DNA of 64,000 bases from JACVRW01 sp963739095 (lineage in GTDB: Bacteria; Actinomycetota; Thermoleophilia; Solirubrobacterales; Thermoleophilaceae). Each line of letters begins with the position of its first letter. Position 1 is the stretch's first letter. Shown here in pieces: positions 17,191 to 24,782 of this stretch. Under the pieces are notes generated by a model, which searched no databases, was not told the origin of the DNA, and saw only the letters and a list, made by a program, of their open reading frames with translations. The stretch is from the NCBI GenBank assembly GCA_963739095.1, contig CAVTZF010000001.1, positions 62,001 through 126,000 on the forward strand, in the 5' to 3' direction. Made by a program: the position numbers and the translations under genes.

Positions 17191-17859
17191 ATGGCCGCTC
17201 GCACCGCCCGCCGTCTCGTCCTGCTCGGCGCACTCACGCTTGCTGGTGTCGCCGCACACTCCCCCGCGGTGCTCGCCGTGTCGCCGTGCGCAACCGCGAA
17301 TGAGACGTGCGTCGTCACCCCGCCGACCTCCGCTCCTCAGTGGACGACGGTGCCGGGCAGGACCGACTTCGACGGGCAGGCGTCGTCCCTGGTGGTATGT
17401 CCCGGCAACTCCACGGTTGGCGGCGCCGACTGGACCGGGCCGGCGGGCAACGTGCTGAGCGTCGACCTCAACCTCTTCCAGGACGGTTGGCCGTCGCCGG
17501 TGGCGACGTTCGAAGCCGAGAACACGTCCCCTCAGCCGTCCACGTTCGCCGGGTTCGCCGGTTGCGTCGACAGATCCGCAACGGCGGCGGGCGTCCTCGC
17601 CCTCAAGCACCGTGTGAAGACCCTCCGGGTCCGCCCGGGGACGCGCGTGACCGCATCATCCAGGTGCCGGAGGGGCGAGCGCCAGCTGCGTGGCGGCGCG
17701 GCCGTCCTGTTCGACTCGCGCCCGTCGCGCGCCGAGCTGCGCGACCACGACTACCGCTACACCGTGGGCGCCCGCCGCGTCCGCGTGACGCTCATGGCGG
17801 GCAGGACCGTCGGCGACGACGAGCGAGTCACGCTCCAGGTGCATTCCGTGTGCCGCTAG
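17191..17859 (+). CDS. Secreted hypothetical protein
   Basis: 222 residues with a signal peptide (RRLVLLGALTLAGVAAHSPA) and six or more Cys in the mature part (SPCATANETC, VVCPG, AGCVD, SRCRRG, HSVCR), so disulfide-stabilised outside the cell. The first half (LVVCPGNSTVGGADW) resembles a small beta-sandwich. No family recognised. AAGGAG precedes the ATG and can pair with an upstream GGCTCCT (17162-17187). It ends on the CTAG shared with the convergent MarR gene. Confidence 0.65.
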   Translation: MAARTARRLVLLGALTLAGVAAHSPAVLAVSPCATANETCVVTPPTSAPQWTTVPGRTDFDGQASSLVVCPGNSTVGGADWTGPAGNVLSVDLNLFQDGWPSPVATFEAENTSPQPSTFAGFAGCVDRSATAAGVLALKHRVKTLRVRPGTRVTASSRCRRGERQLRGGAAVLFDSRPSRAELRDHDYRYTVGARRVRVTLMAGRTVGDDERVTLQVHSVCR

Positions 17860-18302
17860 GCGGTCTCGAGCACCGGCCGGTCGAGGCGGTCGGCCGCCTC
17901 GCGCAGGGCGTCGCGTAGCGCTACCTGCGACTCGAGCGGCAGCGCGGCGATCTCCTCGGGCGGCGCAGACATCCGCTCGACGACCTCGGCGCGCACGCGC
18001 TGACCCTCGGGCGTCAGCCGGATGATCTTGACGCGCCGGTCCGTCTCCAGGCTGCGCCGCTCGATCAGTCCGCGTGCCTCGAGGCGATCGACGATGCCCG
18101 TGACGTTCGACGGGTCGCAGAAGAGCTGCTGGGCGAGCGCCCGCATCGGGGTCTCGACACCCGGCTCGAGCATGCGCAGGGAATGCAACTGGACGGGCGA
18201 GAAGTCGAGCTCCCGCGCCATCTCGATCATGCGCGGCTTGTTCGCCTGCATGATGCGCCACAGGAGCGCCCAGGCCTCCTCTGCGGGGGTCCGCTGCGCC
18301 AT
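17856..18302 (-). CDS. MarR-family transcriptional regulator
   Basis: 148-residue winged-helix repressor type. Helices: WALLWRIMQANK, LHSLRMLEPG; recognition region MRALAQQLFCDPSNVTGIVDRLEARGLIERR; wing TDRRVKIIRLTPEGQRV. It is divergent from an ABC exporter operon across a 70-base region with a large inverted repeat and overlapping promoters, so it very likely controls that exporter and itself. TATGAT lies 11 bases upstream of the ATG. Ligand unknown. It shares CTAG (17856-17859) with the convergent gene. Confidence 0.9.
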   Translation of the reverse strand: MAQRTPAEEAWALLWRIMQANKPRMIEMARELDFSPVQLHSLRMLEPGVETPMRALAQQLFCDPSNVTGIVDRLEARGLIERRSLETDRRVKIIRLTPEGQRVRAEVVERMSAPPEEIAALPLESQVALRDALREAADRLDRPVLETA

Positions 18303-18313
18303 GAGTGCGGGCG

Positions 18314-18365
18314 ATCATAGTTGATGGGATCGATAATTGACAACCTCAACTATTGTCGCTAGCTT
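18314..18365. promoter_or_regulatory. Overlapping divergent promoters and MarR operator candidate
   Basis: Plus strand: TTGACA (18337-18342), 17 bases, TAGCTT (18360-18365), start codon at 18373. Minus strand: TTGTCA (18343-18338), 18 bases, TATGAT (18319-18314) for marR. The two -35 hexamers lie on the same bases. ATAGTTGA (18317-18324) and TCAACTAT (18346-18353) form a perfect inverted repeat around them. Binding by the adjacent MarR protein would block both promoters. Inferred. Confidence 0.6.
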
Positions 18366-18372
18366 CCGGCGG

Positions 18373-19371
18373 ATGAGCGAAGGTGCGATCGAGGCACACG
18401 GCCTCGTCAGGGAGTTCAAGAAGGGCCCGCGCGCCGTCGACGGCATCGACCTGCGCGTGGAGGCGGGCGAGGTCTTCGGCTTCCTCGGCCCCAACGGCGC
18501 CGGCAAGTCGACGACGGTGCACATGCTGACCACGCTGCTGCCGCCCACCGCCGGCACGGCGCGCGTGGGCGGGCACGATGTCGTTCACGAGGGCCCGGCT
18601 GTGCGCGCGGCCATCGGTGCCGCGCTCCAGGAGGCCGCCCTCGACCCGTTCCTGACGGGCCGCGAGCACATGAAGCTGCAGACCGCGATGCATGGCATGA
18701 GCGGGGAGGAGGCGCGCACGCGCTCCGACTCGCTGCTCGAGCGCGTGGGGCTGACCCAGGCCGCCGGCCGGCGCGTGGGCGGGTACTCGGGCGGCATGAA
18801 GCGCCGCCTCGACCTGGCGCTCGCGCTCGTGCACCGGCCGCGCATCCTGTTCCTCGACGAGCCCACGACCGGGCTCGACCCGCAGAGCCGGACGGCGCTC
18901 TGGGCGGAGGTGCAGCGGCTCGCCGGCGATCGCGGCGTCACCGTCTTCCTCACGACGCAGTACCTCGAGGAGGCGGACGTCCTCGCCGACCGGGTGGGCA
19001 TCATCGATCAAGGCCGGATCGTCGCGGAGGGCACCCCCGAGGCCCTCAAGGCGGAGATCGGCCGCCCCAGCGTCGAGGCGATCCCCGCCGAGCCGGAGCA
19101 GCTCGAGCGCATGAAGGCTGTCCTGTCCCGCTTCGGCGAGTCGGTCGCCGGCTCGACCAAGGGCGCCTCGGTGCGGCTCGCGGGCGGCGACTCCCAGCTC
19201 GCCGACGTCGTGCGCGCGCTCGACGGCGAGCAGATCAAGATCCAGGACCTGCAGCTCCACGCGCCGACGCTCGACGATGTCTTCCTCGCGAAGACCGGCC
19301 GCTCGCTCGAGGGCGCGGCCGAGGAGGCCGAGCAGGAGGAGGAGGCGGAGCAGGAGGCCGTCGCGGCGTGA
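18373..19371 (+). CDS. ABC exporter ATP-binding protein, DrrA-like
   Basis: 332-residue nucleotide-binding subunit of a drug- or lipid-type ABC-2 exporter. Walker A GPNGAGKST near residue 40, signature YSGGMKRRLDLAL near 138, Walker B ILFLDEPTTGLDP near 158, H-loop region replaced by TTQYLEEAD as in DrrA. The tail after about 300 is Glu/Ala-rich. The ATG at 18373 is preferred over the upstream in-frame TTG at 18337, because that TTG is part of the -35 hexamer. The mRNA is then leaderless. Next gene overlaps by four bases. Confidence 0.9.
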   Translation: MSEGAIEAHGLVREFKKGPRAVDGIDLRVEAGEVFGFLGPNGAGKSTTVHMLTTLLPPTAGTARVGGHDVVHEGPAVRAAIGAALQEAALDPFLTGREHMKLQTAMHGMSGEEARTRSDSLLERVGLTQAAGRRVGGYSGGMKRRLDLALALVHRPRILFLDEPTTGLDPQSRTALWAEVQRLAGDRGVTVFLTTQYLEEADVLADRVGIIDQGRIVAEGTPEALKAEIGRPSVEAIPAEPEQLERMKAVLSRFGESVAGSTKGASVRLAGGDSQLADVVRALDGEQIKIQDLQLHAPTLDDVFLAKTGRSLEGAAEEAEQEEEAEQEAVAA

Positions 19372-20150
19372 GCCGCGGCTCGCTGCTCAGGCAGGTGGGC
19401 GCGCTCGCCCGCCGCTCGGTGGTGCGCACGCTGCGCCAGCCCGCGATGGTCGTGCCGTCCATCCTGTTCCCGCTGATCCTGCTCTCGATCAACTCGAGCG
19501 GGCTCGAGTCGGCCACCCTGCTGCCCGGCTTCCCGACCGACTCCTACCTGCAGTTCGCGCTCGCGATCACCTTCGTGCAGGGCGCCCTCTTCTCGGCGAT
19601 GAGCGCCGGCACGAACGTCGCGACCGACATCGAGAACGGGTTCATGAACCGGCTCGCGCTCACGCCGCTGCGGCGCGTCGCGCTCATGCTCGGCCAGCTC
19701 GCCGGCATCGTCGCGCTCGGCTCGATCCAGGCCCTCACCTTCCTGATCGTGGGACTCGTCTTCGGCGCGGGCATCGCGGCCGGCCTTGCCGGCGCAGTCG
19801 TGATCGTCGCGTTCTCGCTGCTGATCTCGCTGGGCTTCGGCTGCATCGGCGCGTTCGTCGCGCTGCGCGCGGGCAACGGGGAGGCGGTCCAGGGCATCTT
19901 CCCGCTCTTCTTCGCCGCCCTCTTCCTGTCCTCGATGGCGCTGCCGCGCAATCTGATCGAGCAGGACTGGTTCCGCACGATCGCGGACTGGAATCCCGTC
20001 TCCTACATGCTCGAGTGCATTCGCTCGCTGATGATCGACGGCTGGAACGGCGAGGCGCTCGCGCTCGGGTTCGCGTGTGCGGCCGGGATCACGCTCATAG
20101 CGCTGGTGGCCGCGGCCTCGGCGCTGCGCACGAGGATGGTGCGGACGTGA
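19368..20150 (+). CDS. ABC-2 type permease (first of two)
   Basis: 260-residue membrane subunit with about six hydrophobic spans (for example VVPSILFPLILLS, VVIVAFSLLISLGFGCIGA, IFPLFFAALFLSSMAL). It has the ABC-2 family segment NPVSYMLECIRSLM before the last helix. GTG start overlapping the ATPase stop (GTGA). It pairs with the next gene as a heterodimeric channel for the DrrA-like ATPase. Substrate unknown. Confidence 0.85.
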   Translation: MSRGSLLRQVGALARRSVVRTLRQPAMVVPSILFPLILLSINSSGLESATLLPGFPTDSYLQFALAITFVQGALFSAMSAGTNVATDIENGFMNRLALTPLRRVALMLGQLAGIVALGSIQALTFLIVGLVFGAGIAAGLAGAVVIVAFSLLISLGFGCIGAFVALRAGNGEAVQGIFPLFFAALFLSSMALPRNLIEQDWFRTIADWNPVSYMLECIRSLMIDGWNGEALALGFACAAGITLIALVAAASALRTRMVRT

Positions 20151-20923
20151 GCCGCGGCAGCTTCTGGACCGTCGCGCGCGCCGTCGGCTGGCGGAGCGCC
20201 CACAACTTCTTCAAGAACCCGGCGATCATCATTCCCGCGCTGCTGTTCCCGATGTTCTTCTTCACGGCGTTCGCGGGCGGGCTGTCGCGCGTCGACTCGA
20301 TCCCGGGCTTCGAGTTCGCCGGCGGCTACACGACCTTCGTGTACGGGTTCGTGCTGCTGCAGGCGTCGGCGTTCGGCGGCGTGTTCACGGGCTTCGCCAT
20401 CGCGCGCGACTTCGAGTCCGGCTTCTCGCGCCGGCTGATGCTGGCCGCGTCGAACCGGGGTGGCATCATCGGCGGCTACTGGCTTGCAGCGCTGGCGCGG
20501 GCGCTGTTCACGGTCGCCGTGGTCACCGTGATCGCCCTGCTGACCGGGCTCGAGATCAGCGGCAGTGCGCTCGACATCGGCGGCCTCTACACGCTGGCGC
20601 TGCTCGTGAACGCGGCGGCGATGCTGTTCGGGACGGGCGTCGCGATGCGCATGCGCACCATGCAGGCCGGTCCGCTGATCCAGCTGCCCGTGTTCCTGAT
20701 CATCTTCCTCGCGCCGGTCTGGGTGCCCTACGACCTGCTGACCGGCTGGGTCCACGCGGCCGCCACCGTCAATCCGACCACGCTCGTGATCGAATCCATC
20801 CGCGGGCTGCTCACGGGACACCCCACGGAGGTCCTGCCGGCGTTCCTCGTGGCGGGGCTGCTCGTCGGGCTGACGGTGCTCTGGGCGCGCGGCGGCCTCC
20901 ACAGCGCCGAGCGAGTTGCCTGA
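20147..20923 (+). CDS. ABC-2 type permease (second of two)
   Basis: 258 residues, six predicted membrane spans (IIIPALLFPMFFFTAFAGG, ALARALFTVAVVTVIALL, LPVFLIIFLAPVWVP, LPAFLVAGLLVGLTVLWA) and the NPTTLVIESIRGLL segment equivalent to the NPxxY-like loop of the first permease. The GTG at 20147 overlaps the previous stop by four bases, and both permeases start SRGS, which suggests tandem duplication. Part of the MarR-controlled exporter. Confidence 0.85.
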   Translation: MSRGSFWTVARAVGWRSAHNFFKNPAIIIPALLFPMFFFTAFAGGLSRVDSIPGFEFAGGYTTFVYGFVLLQASAFGGVFTGFAIARDFESGFSRRLMLAASNRGGIIGGYWLAALARALFTVAVVTVIALLTGLEISGSALDIGGLYTLALLVNAAAMLFGTGVAMRMRTMQAGPLIQLPVFLIIFLAPVWVPYDLLTGWVHAAATVNPTTLVIESIRGLLTGHPTEVLPAFLVAGLLVGLTVLWARGGLHSAERVA

Positions 20924-20938
20924 CGCAACCTGCGCGGA

Positions 20939-20944
20939 TACGCT
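20939..20944 (+). promoter_or_regulatory. -10 box TACGCT, leaderless start at 20952
   Basis: TACGCT ends seven bases before the ATG of the cupin gene. No Shine-Dalgarno sequence. Confidence 0.4.
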
Positions 20945-20951
20945 CCGCGGC

Positions 20952-21368
20952 ATGAGCGAAACGGTGCACGAGGTGGTGGACGGCGAGGGCTACGCGCTCG
21001 CCAACCTGGACGCGCTCGCCGACGGGCCAGGCTTCCGCAAGGTGCGGCGCGCGCTCGGCGTGACGGCATTCGGCGTCAACGCGATCGAGCTGCCCGCCGG
21101 CTACGAGACCGGCCGCCACTACCACGAGGAGCAGGAGGAGCTCTACTTCGTGCACCGCGGCCGCGTCGAGATCACGCTCGGCGACGACGAGACGTACGAG
21201 CTGGGCCCGGGCGGCCTGGCGCGTGTCGACGCCGGGACGATCCGCAAGATCAAGGCGATCGGCGACGAGCCGGCGGTCTACCTGGTGGCGGGCGGCAAGG
21301 GCGGCTACGTCGGTCGCGACGGCAAGCTGCCCGAGGGCGAGACAAGCCGCTTCGGCGCATCGACCTGA
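20952..21368 (+). CDS. Cupin-domain protein
   Basis: 138-residue single-domain cupin. Metal-site motif 1 is GRHYHEEQEELYFVHRG (His, His, Glu), and motif 2 lies around GPGGLARVDAGTIRKI, in which the usual second-motif His is replaced. Such small cupins are often isomerases, dioxygenases or sensors; no substrate can be assigned. The stop TGA overlaps the probable CTG start of the next gene. Confidence 0.75.
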   Translation: MSETVHEVVDGEGYALANLDALADGPGFRKVRRALGVTAFGVNAIELPAGYETGRHYHEEQEELYFVHRGRVEITLGDDETYELGPGGLARVDAGTIRKIKAIGDEPAVYLVAGGKGGYVGRDGKLPEGETSRFGAST

Positions 21369-22300
21369 TCCGGCTCGGCCTGATCGCGGTCCTGGCGGTC
21401 GTCTGCGTGACCGCCCTGAGCGGCGCGGAGGCGCGGCCGCTGCCGGGAGCTCCGAAGTGCCCGATCTTCCCGCCCGACAACCACTGGAACCTGCGCGTGG
21501 ACCGGCTGCCCGCGCACCCGAACTCGGATGCGATCGTGCGCTCGATCGGGCTCGATGAACACGTGCACGCGGACTTCGGCTCAGGGCTCTGGGAGGGCGG
21601 CCCGATCGGGATCCCGTTCACGACGGTCGCCCGCCGCCAGGGCAGGGTGCCGGTGGACTTCGAGTACGCCTCCGAGTCCGACGGGCGCCGCTACCCGCTG
21701 CCGCGCCGTGCGCCGATCGAGGGCGGCCGCGGCTCGGACGGCGACCGCCACGTGATCGTCGTCGACCGCTCGCGCTGTCGCCTCTACGAGCTCTTCGCCG
21801 CCTACCCGCAGGACGGCGGCACGCGCTGGAGCGCGGGCTCGGGCGCGATCTGGAACCTGCGCTCGAACCGCATGCGGCCGCGCGGCTGGACCTCGGCCGA
21901 CGCCGCGGGCCTGCCGATCCTGCCGGGGCTCGCCCGCTACGACGAGGTGCGCCGCGGGCGCATCGATCACGCGCTGCGCTTCACGGCGTCGCGCACGCGG
22001 CGGGCGTTCGTCTACCCCGCCCGCCACTTCGCCTCGGAGCTCACCGACCCGAACCTGCCGGCCATGGGGCAGCGCCTGCGGCTGCGGCGCGGCTTCGACG
22101 TCTCCGGCTTCCCGCGCCAGTCCCGGATCGTGCTCAGGGCGCTGAAGCGCTACGGGATGATCCTCGCCGACAACGGCTCGTCCTGGTACCTGAGCGGCGC
22201 GCCGAACCCGGGCTGGGACAACGATGACCTGCACGCGCTCCACCGCGTACCGGGGAGCGCCTTCGAGGTGGTCGACTCGAGCCGTTTGCCGCGCCCCTAG
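21365..22300 (+). CDS. Secreted hypothetical protein, probable CTG start
   Basis: About 311 residues. The first usual start in frame is GTG at 21407, but codons before it encode a clear signal sequence (IRLGLIAVLAVVCVTALSG) ending at AEA. The CTG at 21365 overlaps the cupin stop as CTGA, so a coupled CTG start is likely. Mature part: CPIFPPDNHWNLRVDRLP, then a domain with DFGSGLWEGGPIGIPF, HVIVVDRSRCRLYELF and ADNGSSWYLSGAPNPGWDNDDL, which look conserved and carbohydrate- or peptide-binding in style. No family recognised. Confidence 0.65.
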   Translation: MIRLGLIAVLAVVCVTALSGAEARPLPGAPKCPIFPPDNHWNLRVDRLPAHPNSDAIVRSIGLDEHVHADFGSGLWEGGPIGIPFTTVARRQGRVPVDFEYASESDGRRYPLPRRAPIEGGRGSDGDRHVIVVDRSRCRLYELFAAYPQDGGTRWSAGSGAIWNLRSNRMRPRGWTSADAAGLPILPGLARYDEVRRGRIDHALRFTASRTRRAFVYPARHFASELTDPNLPAMGQRLRLRRGFDVSGFPRQSRIVLRALKRYGMILADNGSSWYLSGAPNPGWDNDDLHALHRVPGSAFEVVDSSRLPRP

Positions 22301-22306
22301 CCGGGG

Positions 22307-22312
22307 TAGCCC
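22307..22312 (+). promoter_or_regulatory. -10-like TAGCCC, leaderless start at 22319
   Basis: TAGCCC ends six bases before the ATG of the DUF72 gene; no Shine-Dalgarno sequence. Confidence 0.35.
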
Positions 22313-22318
22313 GAGCGC

Positions 22319-23065
22319 ATGGGCACGCGGCCGGTCCGGGTCGGCTGCTCCGGCTGGAACTACGACGACTGGCGCGGGCGCCTCTACCCGGAGGGTCTCG
22401 GGAAGCAGCGCTGGCTGAGGCGCTACGCCGAGCTCTTCGACACGGTCGAGGTCAACTCGACCTTCTACCGGCTCGCGTCACGCAACGCGGTGGCGCGCTG
22501 GGTCGAGGAGACGCCTCCCGACTTCGTCTTCGCCGCCAAGGCGAGCCGCTACCTGACCCACGTACGCCGCCTGCGCGACGTGGGGCAGGGGATCGAGCGC
22601 TACTACGAGCGCATGCAGCCGCTCGTCGAGTCGGGCAAGCTCGGGCCGATCGTGTGGCAGCTGCCCGCCAACTTCCGGCGCGACGACGACGTGCTCTCGC
22701 AGCTGCTCGACATCCTGCCGGACGGACGGCACTGCTTCGAGTTCCGGCACGAGAGCTGGTTCGAGGCGCCGGTCTACGAGCTGCTCCGCTCGGCGGGCGC
22801 CGCGCTCGTGATCGCGGACCACCCGAAGTGGCCGTTCCAGGCCCACGAGCTCACGGCGGACTGGACGCTCGTGAGACTCCACCACGGCCGGCGCGGGCGG
22901 CGCGGCAACTACTCGGAGACCGAGCTCGACGAGTGGGCCCGGCGGCTGTCTCGCTGGCGCCGCCGGGCCGAGGCGTTCGTCTACTTCAACAACGACTGGG
23001 AGGGCTTCGCCGTCGCCAACGCGCTCTCGCTCAAGCGGCGGCTGCAGCCGTCTCGAGACGCGTGA
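22319..23065 (+). CDS. DUF72 (YecE-like) protein
   Basis: 248-residue TIM-barrel protein. Hallmarks: RVGCSGWNYDDWRGRLYPEG at the start, FDTVEVNSTFYRLAS near 40, FVFAAKASRYLTH near 70, IVWQLPANFRRDD, FEFRHESWF near 140, and the final YFNNDWEGFAVANAL. Biochemical role is not established for the family. Its last 35 bases overlap the 3' end of the convergent sigma factor gene. Confidence 0.88.
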   Translation: MGTRPVRVGCSGWNYDDWRGRLYPEGLGKQRWLRRYAELFDTVEVNSTFYRLASRNAVARWVEETPPDFVFAAKASRYLTHVRRLRDVGQGIERYYERMQPLVESGKLGPIVWQLPANFRRDDDVLSQLLDILPDGRHCFEFRHESWFEAPVYELLRSAGAALVIADHPKWPFQAHELTADWTLVRLHHGRRGRRGNYSETELDEWARRLSRWRRRAEAFVYFNNDWEGFAVANALSLKRRLQPSRDA

Positions 23066-23843
23066 GCGACCGCCGCAGCAGCCGCGACACGTGCATCTGC
23101 GAGTAACCGATCTGCTCGCCGATCTCTCGCTGCGTCATGTCGCTCACGAAGCGCAGCTCGAGCACCTTGCGCTCGACCTCAGGCAGAGCCTCCCAGGTGC
23201 TGGCGATCGCCTGGCGTTCCTCGACCAGGTCGTAGGCGCCGTCCTCCTCGCCGAGCAGGTCGACCAGCGAAGCCGACTCCTCGTCGTCGCGAGCGGCGGG
23301 CGCGTCGAGCGAGGCGGCCTCGTAGCTCGCCGCCGCCTCCTGAGCCTCGAGAACCTCTTCGACGCTGCAGCCGAGGCCCTCGGCCACCTCGCGCACCTTC
23401 GGCGAGCGGCCGAGCGTCTTCGACAGCGCCTCGGTCTCGCGGCTGACCGCGAGCGTGCGCTCCTGAAGGTCGCGCGGCACGTGCAGCGACCAGCCCTTGT
23501 CGCGGAAGTGGCGCTTCAGCTCGCCCAGGATGGTCGGGGCCGCGTAGCTCGTGAACTTCGTGCCGCGGCCGGGCTCGAAGCGGTCGATTGCCTTGATCAG
23601 CCCGAGGCTCGCGACCTGCAGCAGGTCGTCGAACGGCTCGTCCGTGTACGAGTAACGCAGTGCGAGGTCGCGGGCGAGCGGCAGGAAGCGCTCGACCAGC
23701 TCCTCTCTGGCCGCCAGGTCACCGTGCTCGTGGTAGCGCACCAGCAGCTGCCGCTCGGTTTCGCGCTCTTGCGCGCGATCGCAGGAGCGGCGTCGCGGTC
23801 GTACGGGAAATGGTCTCGCGGGAGCGAGTGCTACAGCGGACAT
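23031..23843 (-). CDS. RNA polymerase sigma factor, SigF/SigB (group 3) type
   Basis: 270-residue stress/sporulation-type sigma factor. Region 2: FLPLARDLALRYSYTDEPFDDLLQVASLGLIKAIDRFEPGRG, then FTSYAAPTILGELKRHFRD. Region 3: GWSLHVPRDLQERTLAV with LGRSPKVREVAEGLG. Region 4: LPEVERKVLELRFVSDMTQREIGEQIGYSQMHVSRLLRRSL. All match actinobacterial SigF. The ATG at 23843 has GGAGG nine bases upstream and beats a longer in-frame start. No anti-sigma or anti-anti-sigma gene is adjacent, which is unusual for this group. Confidence 0.9.
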   Translation of the reverse strand: MSAVALAPARPFPVRPRRRSCDRAQERETERQLLVRYHEHGDLAAREELVERFLPLARDLALRYSYTDEPFDDLLQVASLGLIKAIDRFEPGRGTKFTSYAAPTILGELKRHFRDKGWSLHVPRDLQERTLAVSRETEALSKTLGRSPKVREVAEGLGCSVEEVLEAQEAAASYEAASLDAPAARDDEESASLVDLLGEEDGAYDLVEERQAIASTWEALPEVERKVLELRFVSDMTQREIGEQIGYSQMHVSRLLRRSLTRLETAAAAA

Positions 23844-24019
23844 GCTTTGAACCTCCGTCGTCCTAGTGACGTGAGGTCCGCAACGCATCCGCGTTCACAC
23901 GTTCGCGCGTCGTCCCCCTTCTGACCCTGGTCCCGCGGAGTCCCCCCACGTCCTCCGCTTGACCTGTAAAAGCAGTTTGCCCCTCGCGGAAGCGCGCTAA
24001 ACGCACGCCGGCGTTGGAA

Positions 24020-24025
24020 TATCCT
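24020..24025 (+). promoter_or_regulatory. -10 box TATCCT, leaderless start at 24033
   Basis: TATCCT ends seven bases before the ATG. No Shine-Dalgarno sequence. The rest of 23844-24032 shows nothing else I can assign. Confidence 0.45.
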
Positions 24026-24032
24026 CAGCCCC

Positions 24033-24458
24033 ATGGTCACCGGCGTCGACTTCGTGTGCGTGCCGAGCGCGGACTTCGATTCGGCCCTCCAGTTCTACGG
24101 CGAGGTGCTCGGCCTCGAGCGCTCGAGCCTGTGGCAGCGAGGCGACGAGCCGGCGGCCGGCGCCGAATTCGAGACCGGCAACATGACGATCGCCGTGATC
24201 GGCACGCAGGCGCTCGGGATCGAGTTCAGCCCGAACAGCGTGCCGGTCGCCCTGCAGGTCGACGATGTCGCCGCGGCGCGGGCGGAGCTCGAGTCGCGCG
24301 GGGTGTCGTTCTCCGGCGAGACGATCGACAGCGGCGTCTGCCACATGGCCAATTTCCGCGACCCCGAGGGGAACGCGCTGATGCTGCACCACCGCTACGC
24401 GCCGTTCACCCAGCCGGCTCCGCGTCGCGGAGGCGCACAGGCTATGGATTCCGCGTAA
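24033..24458 (+). CDS. VOC-family (glyoxalase/bleomycin resistance fold) protein
   Basis: 141 residues, one VOC module pair: VDFVCVPSADFDSALQFYGEVLGLE, a metal-site-like beta strand region EFETGNMTIAVIG, then VPVALQVDDVAAARAELESRGV and FRDPEGNALMLHHRYAP. Typical of small lyase/binding proteins of this fold; substrate unknown. Its last residues (after about 130) are not part of the fold. Confidence 0.8.
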   Translation: MVTGVDFVCVPSADFDSALQFYGEVLGLERSSLWQRGDEPAAGAEFETGNMTIAVIGTQALGIEFSPNSVPVALQVDDVAAARAELESRGVSFSGETIDSGVCHMANFRDPEGNALMLHHRYAPFTQPAPRRGGAQAMDSA

Positions 24459-24466
24459 CCCATACG

Positions 24467-24495
24467 TTGACGGTGGATGCCCACGCGGGTACCCT
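24467..24495 (+). promoter_or_regulatory. Promoter of the zinc-ribbon/DUF2294 pair
   Basis: TTGACG (24467-24472), 17-base spacer, TACCCT (24490-24495); the transcript would have a leader of about 85 bases before the ATG at 24589. Confidence 0.5.
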
Positions 24496-24588
24496 CACTC
24501 GCGCCCGACGGCGCGGGACGGTCGCCCGCCAGCATCCTGGTGAGAGGACGGACCTCGCGGGCACGACGCCACTGCGAGGAGGAGATGG

Positions 24589-24777
24589 ATGGTGTACCTG
24601 AACTGCCCGAGCTGCCGGCTGACGGTCTACAGCCCCGGACTCTCGATGACCAGCGAGGAGTGCCCGCGCTGCCGGGCCAAGCTGGGGAAGGTGAGCAGGC
24701 TGTTCCGTTCGGCCATGCCCGCGCGCCTGCTGGACGGGCGTACGGACACGGCCGCGCGTTCGCGGATGGAAAAATAG
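24589..24777 (+). CDS. Small zinc-ribbon protein
   Basis: 62 residues with two CxxC knuckles (CPSC at 6-9 and CPRC at 26-29) 16 residues apart, the layout of a rubredoxin-like zinc ribbon. The Arg/Ala-rich tail has no fold. AGGAGG lies seven bases before the ATG, so translation is well supported. Five bases separate it from the DUF2294 gene. Function unknown. Confidence 0.7.
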   Translation: MVYLNCPSCRLTVYSPGLSMTSEECPRCRAKLGKVSRLFRSAMPARLLDGRTDTAARSRMEK

Positions 24778-24782
24778 GCCGC

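Noticed and set aside
18337..18372. TTG at 18337 as start of the ABC ATPase
   Set aside because: This TTG is the first part of a TTGACA -35 hexamer; ATG at 18373 follows the -10 and gives the normal family N-terminus.
23968..24002. SigF/SigB-type promoter (GTTT-N15-GGG) upstream of the SigF-type gene
   Set aside because: GTTT is present on the minus strand but the -10 reads GGGGCA or GGGCAA, only four of six from GGGTAT, and lies about 160 bases from the start.
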